Below are positions 17,540-25,794 of a stretch of 64,000 nucleotides of DNA, in pieces. The stretch is from Prevotella melaninogenica (GTDB taxonomy: Bacteria; Bacteroidota; Bacteroidia; Bacteroidales; Bacteroidaceae). The notes beneath the pieces were generated by a model, which was not told the DNA's origin, did no database searches, and saw nothing but the letters and a program-made list of their open reading frames with translations. The first letter of the stretch is position 1, and the number at the start of each line of letters is the position of its first letter. A program made the position numbers and the translations under genes. The stretch covers positions 496,001 to 560,000 of the forward strand of contig NZ_AP018049.1 of assembly GCF_003609775.1 (NCBI RefSeq). Reading direction: 5' to 3'.

Positions 17540-19357
17540 ATGAATAAAGATTTGACTGATTTGTATCAGCGTAAGGCAGAAGAGACGGGCAATATGCTCG
17601 TCTCTCTCCGTAGCCGTAGTCGGTTTTTCATCCTGACAGAAATCGGTTCTTTTTTAGTTGCCATTGGTTTTGTAGTCCTCTACACCTTATTGGCAGATTC
17701 AGCTTGGACACTTTTCTGTGCCTTAGCTGCATTATTGTTTTATCTTTACATTCGTCGTCGTGACGTGCTGAACGACCGAAAGATAAAGACGGCAGAGGCT
17801 CTGCAGCGAGTTTATCAGAATGAGATAGACTATCTAAATGGCAACTTCTCGGGCTTTGAAACTGGCGAACAATATGTTAATCCGCAACATCCTTATACCT
17901 TTGATATGGATGTTTTTGGAACTGGTTCACTGTTTCAAAGAATGAATCGCACTATCTCAACGGGTGGTAGTGACCAGTTGGCAGCTTGTCTATCTACGGA
18001 GTGGGGAAGTGCAAAGAGAGAGGAACTTGTTGGGCAAATACGTCAACGAATGGCTTCTGTTGACGAATTGGGGAAGGCTGAACTATTCTTGTCAGAATTC
18101 AAATCTTTAGGTGTAAAGGAACGAATCAATACGAAAGAAGTGTTGAAAGCATTAACGGATGTTCACCGCCAAAGCTTTCCAAAGTTTTTTCATAGCTCTC
18201 TTTTACGTTATTTCTGTTATGCTGATTTACTCGGTTTCTATGTGAGTATTGTGCTTTCCATTGTGGGATTGGTTCCTTTCCTATTGCCTGTATGGTGGGG
18301 AATATTTAACTTTATGTTCTCTTTTCTTTGTGGGCATAAGCACATGCCTGTCATTTCTGAGCTGATAGCAAAGGTACATACGCAGGTAGATGGCTACTTA
18401 CGTGTATTGAAATTGGTCAATAAGACTGAGTTTAAGTCTGCCGAACTACAAGCTTTGAAAAAGAAACTTGCGGGTGCAGAGGAGTCTTTCGAACAGTTAG
18501 AACTTATCTTACAAAAGATAGATAACAGAAGTAATGAGGTGGGTGTCTTTGTCTTTAATAGCTTTGCTTTGATTGATATTGCAATCGTAAGACTCTTCCT
18601 TCGTTGGCAACATACGTATGAGCAGCGTACGAACGAGTGGATAGATAGTCTGAATCTCTTTGACGCTTTGGTGTCAATGGGTAATTATCGACTGAATGAA
18701 GATAGGGCAGTACAGGCAGAAATCAGCGAGGAGAATAAGGTAGTTTACGAGGCGAAAAATCTTTATCATCCGTTCCTCGGTGAGAAGGCTGTTGCAAACG
18801 ACTTCACAATCCACAACCATGAGTATTATATTGTTACGGGTGCGAATATGGCAGGTAAGAGTACCTTCCTACGCTCGTTGGGTATTAATTACCTCTTAGC
18901 GATGAATGGTTTGCCTGTTTTTGCTGAACACTTGAAGGTTTCAGTGTTCCATTTATTTACGAGTATGCGCACGACGGACGACCTTACCCATGGTATTTCT
19001 TATTTCAATGCAGAGCTACTTCGCTTGAAGAAGTTGTTAGGCTCGCTGCGTGATGACGTACCAAGTCTGATTATTTTGGACGAGATTTTGAAGGGAACAA
19101 ACTCACTCGATAAGTTGAATGGCTCTCGTCTTTTCTTACAATATATCGCTGAACGCAATGTAACAGGCGTTATTGCTACTCACGACCTTGAACTTTCAAA
19201 GATGGAAGAGGAATACGCAGGGCGTTTTCATAATTATTGTTTTGAGATAGAGTTAGGCGAGGATATCACTTATTCGTATAAGATTACAAAGGGAGTAGCA
19301 CGTAATCAGAATGCTACATTCTTGTTGAAAGGAATCTTAAACCCCAATCGTATTTGA
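17540..19357 (+). CDS. MutS-like ATPase with membrane segments
   Basis: A 605-residue protein with the MutS ATPase domain at its C-terminus. Walker A is GANMAGKST (about residues 434-442), Walker B is LIILDEILKGTNS (about 509-521), and ATHDLELS is the His switch. The N-terminal mismatch-recognition domain is absent. Instead there are hydrophobic pairs at about 30-68 and 225-262, so it is probably membrane-bound, and a helical core region follows (295-410). Such shortened MutS relatives are widespread in Bacteroidota and have no proven mismatch-repair role. It is the last gene of the envelope operon, which is an odd place for a repair protein. Confidence 0.87.
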   Translation: MNKDLTDLYQRKAEETGNMLVSLRSRSRFFILTEIGSFLVAIGFVVLYTLLADSAWTLFCALAALLFYLYIRRRDVLNDRKIKTAEALQRVYQNEIDYLNGNFSGFETGEQYVNPQHPYTFDMDVFGTGSLFQRMNRTISTGGSDQLAACLSTEWGSAKREELVGQIRQRMASVDELGKAELFLSEFKSLGVKERINTKEVLKALTDVHRQSFPKFFHSSLLRYFCYADLLGFYVSIVLSIVGLVPFLLPVWWGIFNFMFSFLCGHKHMPVISELIAKVHTQVDGYLRVLKLVNKTEFKSAELQALKKKLAGAEESFEQLELILQKIDNRSNEVGVFVFNSFALIDIAIVRLFLRWQHTYEQRTNEWIDSLNLFDALVSMGNYRLNEDRAVQAEISEENKVVYEAKNLYHPFLGEKAVANDFTIHNHEYYIVTGANMAGKSTFLRSLGINYLLAMNGLPVFAEHLKVSVFHLFTSMRTTDDLTHGISYFNAELLRLKKLLGSLRDDVPSLIILDEILKGTNSLDKLNGSRLFLQYIAERNVTGVIATHDLELSKMEEEYAGRFHNYCFEIELGEDITYSYKITKGVARNQNATFLLKGILNPNRI

Positions 19358-19421
19358 GTGATAACCCTTTCAGATCGTAGTTTAAACGCTTTTTTACTTA
19401 GAAATTTATTTACAATCCAAT

Positions 19422-19465
19422 AGCCGTTTTTACCTTATTTTTAAGGTAAAAACGGCTGTTTTTGT
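19422..19465. terminator. Strong terminator after the MutS-like gene
   Basis: A perfect 15-bp stem, AGCCGTTTTTACCTT (19422-19436) with AAGGTAAAAACGGCT (19443-19457), six-base loop, followed by GTTTTTGTTT. A run of A on the other side is weak, so it mainly serves the plus strand, though the convergent HAD gene could also use it. Confidence 0.9.
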
Positions 19466-19475
19466 TTCCTTTATA

Positions 19476-19680
19476 AGTATCATGTATTCAGATAGTTACA
19501 AAGTAGTAAGGTAAAAGGTGCTTAATTGGACTTCAAAAGGGCGTTACTTAGACTCCAAAAGGGCATCTTTTGCAAGTCAATTAGGCGTCTTTTAGGAGCC
19601 AAAAGAGCATGTATTAGTTTTGAGTTGTGTGAAAATAGTTTACAATACCGACTAATAAGCAGATAAGTTGTTTGTAGAAG
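19476..19680 (+). repeat. Interspersed repeat family 1, copy 2 (truncated at the left)
   Basis: Only the right-hand half of the family is present: the hairpin core (AAAAGGTGCTTAATTGGACTT at about 19513, mirrored by AAGTCAATTAGGCGTCTTTT at about 19576) and the end GTTTACAAT...AAGTTGTTTGTAGAAG. The left half is missing, and the mutS-like terminator lies where it would be. With that terminator it fills the 331-base gap between two convergent genes; it ends 8 bases before the HAD stop codon. Confidence 0.85.
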
Positions 19681-19688
19681 ATACCATC

Positions 19689-20513
19689 TTAGTTCATGTT
19701 CTCTGGTGAGAGGATAAAGCGTTCAATGACGTGTGCAACACCATCTTCTTCATTCGATAAGGTAACGAAGTCTGCCTCACGCTGAATGTCTTCTGCTGCA
19801 TTGGCCATAGCAACACCAAGTCCGGCAAAGCGAATCATGCTAAGGTCGTTATAACCATCACCACAGGCAATAACCTCTTCACGGCTGATACCGAGCGATG
19901 AGATAAGACGGTCGAGAGAGCGCGCCTTGTCGATACCGAGTGGTACACATTCAAGGAAGAAGTCGGCAGAACGATAGACATCCATCTTTCCTTCCAACTC
20001 TTTGGCTAATCTCAACTCCAGTTCGTGGAGTGGAGTTGGGTCACCAACAATCAGGCATTTGTTGATAGGATAGACTAACTGATTGAGGAAATCATCATAT
20101 TGCATGACAGGCATCTTATTGATAAAAGCCTCGTGTTGTACGTATTTGTCATCTTTGTTAGTAGCAGCAATGCCCTCACCTTGATAGGTTAGGATTTCCA
20201 TTCCAGCTTTCTTTGCCTCTTGATAGAGGATAGGTACAAGCTGTTCGTCCAACTTCTGTTCAAAAAGAACTTCGTTGTTGGTGCAGTCGATAATTTTTCC
20301 TCCATTAAAGGCAAGGATATAACCACCACTTTCTTTCAGTTTCAATTCCTCAGCTAAAGGGACGATACCGTATGTAGGTCGTCCAGATGCCAAAACTACG
20401 TGTACTCCTGCAGCCTGTGCTTGCATGAGAGCTTGTTTTGTACGTGGGGTTATTTCCTTTTTATTATTGGTCAGTGTGCCGTCCAAATCGAGCACAATCA
20501 TCTTATACTTCAT
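19689..20513 (-). CDS. Cof-type HAD-IIB family hydrolase
   Basis: This 274-residue protein carries the HAD motifs: DLDGT with nucleophile Asp9 and Asp11, the S/T motif LASGRP (about residues 40-45), Lys near 196 (GIDKARSLDRL), and the metal-binding GDGYNDLSMI (about 219-228). The cap between about 80 and 190 is of the C2B type. Cof-like enzymes dephosphorylate sugar phosphates, pyridoxal phosphate or flavin intermediates; the substrate cannot be told from sequence. It is a single-gene unit, convergent with the MutS-like gene, with a -7-like TACCTTTG on its strand at 20592-20599. Confidence 0.92.
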   Translation of the reverse strand: MKYKMIVLDLDGTLTNNKKEITPRTKQALMQAQAAGVHVVLASGRPTYGIVPLAEELKLKESGGYILAFNGGKIIDCTNNEVLFEQKLDEQLVPILYQEAKKAGMEILTYQGEGIAATNKDDKYVQHEAFINKMPVMQYDDFLNQLVYPINKCLIVGDPTPLHELELRLAKELEGKMDVYRSADFFLECVPLGIDKARSLDRLISSLGISREEVIACGDGYNDLSMIRFAGLGVAMANAAEDIQREADFVTLSNEEDGVAHVIERFILSPENMN

Positions 20514-20766
20514 ATCGTTTTAATAATTTTTCCATTGTAATCTCCCTTGTGGGTGACGACTCATCATTATCAAGTAATATTAATCTATTTGCAAAGGTAA
20601 GGCTTTTTATGGATTAAAGACAGCGTTTTGATTGATATAAAACACTAACTTATAAAAGTGCACGGAGAATACAATAAATCGTGAACGTTTACGTTTGTAT
20701 GGGAAATTAACCGTTTCAAAGGCGTTTTAAACTAAAAAAATAATATTAATTTAATTGTAGAGAGTT

Positions 20767-21474
20767 ATGAAGAAGTATTTAGCCGAAATGATCGGTACAA
20801 TGGTATTAGTCCTCATGGGCTGTGGTGCAGCAGTATCTTTGGGTTGTGATCCAGTTAACAATCAGGCAGCAGTAGTTGGTACAGCAATGGCATTTGGTCT
20901 TTCTGTAGTTTCAATGGCGTATGCTATTGGTGGTATCTCAGGTTGTCATATCAACCCAGCAATTACACTCGGTGTGTTCTTGAGCGGTCGTATGAGTGCA
21001 AAGGATTGTGCTATGTACATGCTTTTCCAGTTTATTGGTGGCTTAATTGGTGCAGCTTTGTTGTTCCTTCTTGTTACCAACGCAGGTAGTGGTTTTGCAG
21101 CAGCAGGAGCTGGTTTGGGTGCTAATGGCTTGCAAGATGGTATTAGCGTAGCAAGTGGTTTGCTTGCAGAGATTATCTTTACTTGTGTGTTTGTACTCGT
21201 TGTGTTGGGTGCTACCTCAAAGACTAATGGTGCAACTGGTAAGTTTGCAGGTTTGGCAATTGGTTTGTCACTTATCCTTGTTCACCTTGTATGTATTCGT
21301 TATACAGGTACATCTGTGAACCCAGCACGTTCATTTGGTCCTGCTATCTTCGCACAGCTTGCAGGTGGTCCTGCAACAGCATTGAGCAATCTTTGGATCT
21401 TTATCGTAGGTCCATTCGCTGGTGGTGCACTTGCATCAGTAATCTGGCGCGTTATTGAACCATCTGAGAAGTAA
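20767..21474 (+). CDS. aqpZ: Aquaporin (MIP family, AqpZ-like)
   Basis: A 235-residue channel with six hydrophobic segments and the two NPA boxes of the family: GCHINPAITLG (NPA at 63-65) and GTSVNPARSFGPA (NPA at 185-187). The residues around the pore (His61, Cys/Thr near the second box and Arg188) fit a water-selective aquaporin rather than a glycerol facilitator, which usually has Asp after the second NPA-R. It stands alone between a divergent HAD gene and the aldolase, with a terminator at 21499. It would let water cross the inner membrane quickly on osmotic change. Confidence 0.93.
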   Translation: MKKYLAEMIGTMVLVLMGCGAAVSLGCDPVNNQAAVVGTAMAFGLSVVSMAYAIGGISGCHINPAITLGVFLSGRMSAKDCAMYMLFQFIGGLIGAALLFLLVTNAGSGFAAAGAGLGANGLQDGISVASGLLAEIIFTCVFVLVVLGATSKTNGATGKFAGLAIGLSLILVHLVCIRYTGTSVNPARSFGPAIFAQLAGGPATALSNLWIFIVGPFAGGALASVIWRVIEPSEK

Positions 21475-21498
21475 TTAACTTATCAGATAAATGTTTAG

Positions 21499-21541
21499 TT
21501 AGGCTTATTAGGCTGTCAAGTCTAATAAGCCTAATTATCTT
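21499..21541 (+). terminator. Terminator of the aquaporin gene
   Basis: A perfect 13-bp stem, TTAGGCTTATTAG (21499-21511) with CTAATAAGCCTAA (21522-21534), followed by TTATCTTTT. Confidence 0.88.
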
Positions 21542-21609
21542 TTAGTTCGAACACTATTGTCTTTTATTACGGATTTTAACATTTGAGGTTTATTAAATAT
21601 GTACGATGT

Positions 21610-21641
21610 TTTGGCTATCAGAAAATAAAACCGTACTTTTG
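21610..21641 (+). promoter_or_regulatory. Promoter of the aldolase gene
   Basis: TTTG at 21610-21613, a 20-base spacer and TACTTTTG at 21634-21641 match the Bacteroidota consensus. The ATG is at 21691, leaving an AT-rich leader of about 42 bases. Confidence 0.82.
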
Positions 21642-21690
21642 CATGTGTAAATAGGTATAGACTTATTAATTTTAAAAGATTATAAAAATT

Positions 21691-22704
21691 ATGGCAGTAG
21701 ATTACAAGAAATTAGGTCTCGTGAACACACGTGATATGTTCAAGAGAGCAATTGACGGCGGTTACGCTATCCCAGCATTCAACTTCAATAACCTCGAGCA
21801 GCTTCAGGCTATCATCAAGGCTTCTTCTGATTTGAAGTCACCAGTTATCCTTCAGGTATCTAAGGGTGCCCGCAAGTATGCTAATGAGACTCTTCTCCGC
21901 TACCTCGCTGAGGGTGCAGTAGAGTACGCTAAGGAGTTGGGTTGCCACCATCCAGAGATTGCACTTCACCTTGATCACGGTGATAGCTTCGAGACTTGCA
22001 AGAGCTGTGTAGACTCAGGTTTCTCTTCTGTAATGATCGACGGTTCACATCTTCCATACGAGGAGAACGTTGCTCTTACTAAGAAGGTTGTTGAGTATGC
22101 TCACCAGTTCGACGTAACTGTTGAGGCTGAGCTCGGTGTTCTCGCTGGTGTTGAGGACGATGTAGTAGCTGAGGTTTCTCACTATACAAAGCCAGAGGAG
22201 GTTGTTGATTTCGCTACTCGTACAGGTTGCGACTCTTTGGCTATCTCTATCGGTACTTCTCACGGTGCTTACAAGTTCACTCCAGAGCAGTGTACACGTG
22301 ACCCAAAGACTGGTCGTCTTGTTCCTCCTCCATTGGCATTTGATGTTCTCGCAGCTATCGAGAAGCAGCTTCCAGGTTTCCCAATCGTTCTCCACGGTTC
22401 TTCTTCAGTTCCTCAGGAGTATGTTGATATCATCAACGAGCATGGTGGTAAGATGCCAAACGCTGTTGGTATCCCAGAGGAGCAGCTCCGTCAGGCAGCT
22501 AAGAGTGCTGTTTGTAAGATTAACATCGACTCTGACTCTCGTCTCGCATTCACCGCTGGTGTTCGCCAGACATTTGATGAGCACCCAGAGTACTTTGATC
22601 CACGTCAGTACTGTGGTAAGGCTCGTGAGTACATGGAGGATCTTTACAAGCATAAGATTACAGACGTTCTTGGTTCTGAGAACAAGCTCGCTAACCTCGA
22701 CTAA
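21691..22704 (+). CDS. fba: Class II fructose-bisphosphate aldolase
   Basis: The 337-residue enzyme cleaves fructose 1,6-bisphosphate to dihydroxyacetone phosphate and glyceraldehyde 3-phosphate. Visible family features are the N-terminal AIPAFNFNNLEQLQAI, the zinc/catalytic segment ALHLDHGDSFETCK, VEAELGVLAGVEDD, and VLHGSSSVP near residue 233. The gene has strong codon bias towards TTC, CTC, GAG and CGT codons, as expected for a highly expressed glycolytic gene; this bias also opens a 174-codon shadow frame. It is a single-gene transcript with its own promoter and terminator. Confidence 0.95.
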   Translation: MAVDYKKLGLVNTRDMFKRAIDGGYAIPAFNFNNLEQLQAIIKASSDLKSPVILQVSKGARKYANETLLRYLAEGAVEYAKELGCHHPEIALHLDHGDSFETCKSCVDSGFSSVMIDGSHLPYEENVALTKKVVEYAHQFDVTVEAELGVLAGVEDDVVAEVSHYTKPEEVVDFATRTGCDSLAISIGTSHGAYKFTPEQCTRDPKTGRLVPPPLAFDVLAAIEKQLPGFPIVLHGSSSVPQEYVDIINEHGGKMPNAVGIPEEQLRQAAKSAVCKINIDSDSRLAFTAGVRQTFDEHPEYFDPRQYCGKAREYMEDLYKHKITDVLGSENKLANLD

Positions 22705-22742
22705 TCATTTGTTGAGGTCGGCTTGATTAGATAAAACATTAG

Positions 22743-22776
22743 CGGCAGCTTTCCTTTGTGAAGTTGCCGTTTTTCT
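22743..22776 (+). terminator. Terminator of the aldolase gene
   Basis: CGGCAGCTT (22743-22751) pairs with AAGTTGCCG (22761-22769, one G-U pair), followed by TTTTTCTTTTG. Confidence 0.85.
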
Positions 22777-22789
22777 TTTGTTTTGCTTT

Positions 22790-22810
22790 CTACGAGGCAG
22801 TGCCTCGTAG
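22790..22810. repeat. 21-bp palindrome, copy 1 of 2
   Basis: Arms CTACGAGGCA and TGCCTCGTAG around a single G. The identical 21 bases occur at 54013-54033, and both are followed shortly by TGGGATAGA. Both copies lie just downstream of a plus-strand gene that converges on a minus-strand gene. Confidence 0.8.
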
Positions 22811-22825
22811 GTTGGGATAGAGAAC

Positions 22826-22869
22826 AAGCAACAGCCCCGCATGGAAAGAACCATGCGGGGCTGTTGCTT
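22826..22869. other. Perfect 19-bp-stem GC-rich hairpin between convergent genes
   Basis: AAGCAACAGCCCCGCATGG (22826-22844) pairs perfectly with 22851-22869 around a six-base AAAGAA loop. No T run follows on either strand, so it is not a classic intrinsic terminator. It may stop read-through between the aldolase and the convergent nnr gene, or protect mRNA 3' ends. Confidence 0.8.
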
Positions 22870-22923
22870 ATACTTGGAAGGCTTATTACCTATCAACAAT
22901 AGCCATAGAATGAGAAGACTTCG

Positions 22924-24441
22924 TCAATCGTCCAAAAGCTTGAAGGCTTTAGGGAGGTAATTGATGATGTCTCCTGCAACAAGGCTTTCCTTACCTAACT
23001 CTTTTACAGCTAAATCGCCAGCAAGACCATGGAGGTACATTCCTACCATACAAGCGTTCTGTTGGTTGTAGCCACGAGCAAGAAGAGCTGTGATGATACC
23101 AGTGAGTACATCACCACTACCAGCTGTTGCCATGCCACTGTTACCTGTTGAGTTAAAGATAACGTTGCCATTAGGTAGGCAGAGTGCGCTGTTGTGTCCT
23201 TTGAGTATAATGTATGCTTGTAAAGACTTTGCTAACTCACGTGTACGATGGAGGCGCTCATAGTCTGCATTAGCAGGAGAACCTGTAAGGCGGTCGAGTT
23301 CTTTTGCGTGAGGGGTCATAATAATACCCTTTGGCAGTTGTTGCATCCATGCACGATGGCTTGCAAGAATATTAAGAGCATCAGCATCCGCAACGATAGG
23401 ACATTGTGCACGTCTTATCTGTGCTATCATTGCAATCGCTGTAGGCTCCTGTCTGCCTAAGCCAGGGCCAATTGCAAGTGTATCGAAATCATCCGTATCA
23501 ACGGCTTCGGTAAAAGCTGTTTCCTCGTGGTCCATTTGTAGGATAGCTTCAGGAACGGATATCTGCATGATATCGTAGTTCTTCTTAGGAGTATGCACTG
23601 TTACCTTGCCCACACCGCTACGCAAACAAGCACGTGTTGCAAGTATAGCTGCCCCCGACATACCATAACTACCTGCGATGATAAGGGCGTTACCCATGTC
23701 TCCTTTGTGTGAAAAGTCATCACGATGGAGTAAACGTGAGCGAATGTCGTTTTCCTCTAAGATGTAATATTGCGCCTCAGTCTTCTGAATAAACTCCTGA
23801 CTTAGACGAATATCGAGTACTTTCAGTCTGCCAATGAACTGCTGTGCATCAGCAAAAAGGAAGGACAACTTACGTTCGTGGAGAGTTAGTGTGAGTGTTG
23901 CGTGGATGATATTAGCACGTACGTTATACGTGTTGTCCTCCGCCATCAAGCCAGATGGAACATCAATACTCACAATCTTTGCAGGACTTTGATTGATATA
24001 CTTCACTAAAGAGGCAAAACCACCAGCCAAAGGCTTGTTGAGCCCAGAGCCAAATAAACCATCAATAACCAATGTGTCTGCGGTCAATTCAGGTGGATCA
24101 AACTTTGCAGTGATTTCTGTAAAATCCTTTGCATGTTTGCTGTCGAGCAAACGTTGACGGTTTGTTACACAATCTTCCGATAGATGATTGGTGATATTAA
24201 AGAGGTAAGTAGTCACCTTATACCCTTCATTTAGCAGCAAACGTGCCACAGCAAGGGCATCACCACCATTGTTACCAGGTCCTGCAAAAACAACAATTGG
24301 CGTATGTATAGACCATTCCTCCATGATAGCACGGGTAATGGCTTTTGCTGCACGTTCCATTAGGTCAATCGACTTGATAGGCTCGTGTTCTATAGTGTAT
24401 CTGTCCAGTTCATGAATCTGGGCACTTGTAAATATCTTCAT
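22924..24441 (-). CDS. nnr: Bifunctional NAD(P)H-hydrate epimerase / dehydratase
   Basis: A 505-residue enzyme that repairs hydrated NADH and NADPH. The N-terminal YjeF/epimerase domain (about 1-215) shows VVFAGPGNNGGDALAVARLL and IDGLFGSGLNKPL. The C-terminal nucleotide-dependent dehydratase domain (about 225-500) shows IIAGSYGMSGAAILATRACLR, MTPHAKELDRL and the signature GMATAGSGDVLTGII. It is divergent from hpt. A TAAATTTG box on its strand lies at 24450-24457, so close to the ATG that the transcript may have almost no leader. Confidence 0.95.
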   Translation of the reverse strand: MKIFTSAQIHELDRYTIEHEPIKSIDLMERAAKAITRAIMEEWSIHTPIVVFAGPGNNGGDALAVARLLLNEGYKVTTYLFNITNHLSEDCVTNRQRLLDSKHAKDFTEITAKFDPPELTADTLVIDGLFGSGLNKPLAGGFASLVKYINQSPAKIVSIDVPSGLMAEDNTYNVRANIIHATLTLTLHERKLSFLFADAQQFIGRLKVLDIRLSQEFIQKTEAQYYILEENDIRSRLLHRDDFSHKGDMGNALIIAGSYGMSGAAILATRACLRSGVGKVTVHTPKKNYDIMQISVPEAILQMDHEETAFTEAVDTDDFDTLAIGPGLGRQEPTAIAMIAQIRRAQCPIVADADALNILASHRAWMQQLPKGIIMTPHAKELDRLTGSPANADYERLHRTRELAKSLQAYIILKGHNSALCLPNGNVIFNSTGNSGMATAGSGDVLTGIITALLARGYNQQNACMVGMYLHGLAGDLAVKELGKESLVAGDIINYLPKAFKLLDD

Positions 24442-24522
24442 ATCGATGGCAAATTTACAAAATAAATGCGGATAGTTTGGTATTATTTTCGTAATTTTGC
24501 GCTAAATTATAAATAAAGAAGC

Positions 24523-25062
24523 ATGAGTCGAGTAACAATTAAGGACAAAACGTTTGAGACTTCTATTCCTGAAGCCGAGATTCTGGAAAGAGTAAAGCAG
24601 GTAGCTGATCGTATAAACATGGATTTTGAAGGTAAGACTCCGCTCTTTCTTGCGGTGTTGAACGGTTCGTTTATGTATGCTTCTGACTTGATGAAGCATA
24701 TCACTATTCCATGTGAGATTTCCTTTGTTAAGTTAGCTTCTTATCAAGGTGTTACCTCAACGGGAACTATCAAAGAGATTATCGGTTTGAATGAGGATAT
24801 CCGTGGTAGAGAGGTTATTATTGTTGAGGATATTGTTGATACAGGTGCAACTATGAAGCGTATGCTCGAAACACTTGGTACACGTGAACCAGCAGGCTTG
24901 CATATTACAACTTTATTGTTGAAACCAGGTAAGCTGACAGTGCCTTTGGATATTGAATATGCAGCAATTGAGATTCCAAACGATTTTATTGTTGGTTATG
25001 GACTTGACTATGACCAGCAGGGTCGTAACTTGAGAGATATTTATACTTTAGTACAAGAATAA
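24523..25062 (+). CDS. hpt: Hypoxanthine phosphoribosyltransferase
   Basis: This 179-residue enzyme converts hypoxanthine (or guanine) and PRPP to IMP or GMP in purine salvage. The PRPP-binding motif EVIIVEDIVDTGATMKRML lies around residues 98-116, and the substrate-side features FLAVLNGSFMYASDL and FIVGYGLDYDQQGRNL are typical of Hpt. The stop codon shares one base with the adk start (A at 25062), so the two are translationally coupled. A TAATTTTG box at 24492-24499 probably gives the promoter; no good upstream element was seen. Confidence 0.95.
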   Translation: MSRVTIKDKTFETSIPEAEILERVKQVADRINMDFEGKTPLFLAVLNGSFMYASDLMKHITIPCEISFVKLASYQGVTSTGTIKEIIGLNEDIRGREVIIVEDIVDTGATMKRMLETLGTREPAGLHITTLLLKPGKLTVPLDIEYAAIEIPNDFIVGYGLDYDQQGRNLRDIYTLVQE

Positions 25063-25634
25063 TGAAGAATATTGTAATTTTCGGTGCGCCAGGTGCTGGT
25101 AAAGGTACTCAGAGCGACAAGATGATTGAGAAGTATGGCTTCGGTCATATCTCTACCGGTGATGTACTTCGTAATGAAATTAAGAATGGTACGGAACTTG
25201 GTAAGACTGCAAAAGGATACATTGACAATGGTCAGCTCATTCCAGATGAGTTGATGATTGATATTCTTGCAAGCGTATATGATAGCTTTGGCAAGGAGCA
25301 CAAGGGTGTTATCTTTGATGGTTTCCCACGTACTATCCCACAAGCAGAGGCTTTGAAGAATATGTTGGCCGAGCGTGGTCACAGCGTTGCAGCTATGGTT
25401 GAACTCTTTGTCCCAGAGGATGAGTTGATGAAGCGTCTGCTTCTCCGTGGTCAGCAGAGCGGTCGTTCTGATGATAACGAGGAAACAATCAAGAAGCGCC
25501 TCAATGTTTACAACAACCAGACTTCTCCATTAATTGATTGGTATAAGGGTGAGAATATTCATCATCATGTAGAAGGTCTCGGTACTGTAGACGAAATCTT
25601 TGCACGTATAGAGTCTGTTATTGACAGTCTTTAA
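25062..25634 (+). CDS. adk: Adenylate kinase (short form)
   Basis: The 190-residue enzyme interconverts ATP, ADP and AMP. The P-loop GAPGAGKGTQ opens the protein, followed by HISTGDVLRNEI (AMP binding), DGFPRTIPQAEAL and RLNVYNNQTSPLIDWY. The LID is short and lacks the Cys zinc site of longer bacterial forms, as in the AK1-like type. Coupled to hpt upstream. The linkage hpt-adk-obg is shared by other Bacteroidales. Confidence 0.95.
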   Translation: MKNIVIFGAPGAGKGTQSDKMIEKYGFGHISTGDVLRNEIKNGTELGKTAKGYIDNGQLIPDELMIDILASVYDSFGKEHKGVIFDGFPRTIPQAEALKNMLAERGHSVAAMVELFVPEDELMKRLLLRGQQSGRSDDNEETIKKRLNVYNNQTSPLIDWYKGENIHHHVEGLGTVDEIFARIESVIDSL

Positions 25635-25717
25635 TATATTTGTCTGATAGGTGTTGGGTGTTAAGGGATACATAGTGTATCTACTTCTTCCCATCTCCTA
25701 TCAGTTTTTTGTAATTT

Positions 25718-25750
25718 AGACCTTGAAGAGGAAAAGGTCTATTGTTTTAT
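25718..25750 (+). terminator. Weak hairpin between adk and obg
   Basis: AGACCTT (25718-25724) pairs with AAGGTCT (25734-25740), followed by ATTGTTTTAT. The stem is only 7 bp, so it may be an attenuator or not functional. Confidence 0.35.
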
Positions 25751-25794
25751 ATAAACTATTATTCATTCCATTCCCCTAACACCCATCACTTGCT

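Noticed and set aside
22202..22726. 174-codon frame overlapping the aldolase gene
   Set aside because: The Ser/Leu/Val-rich translation follows from the strong codon bias of the aldolase, which lacks stops in this frame by chance.
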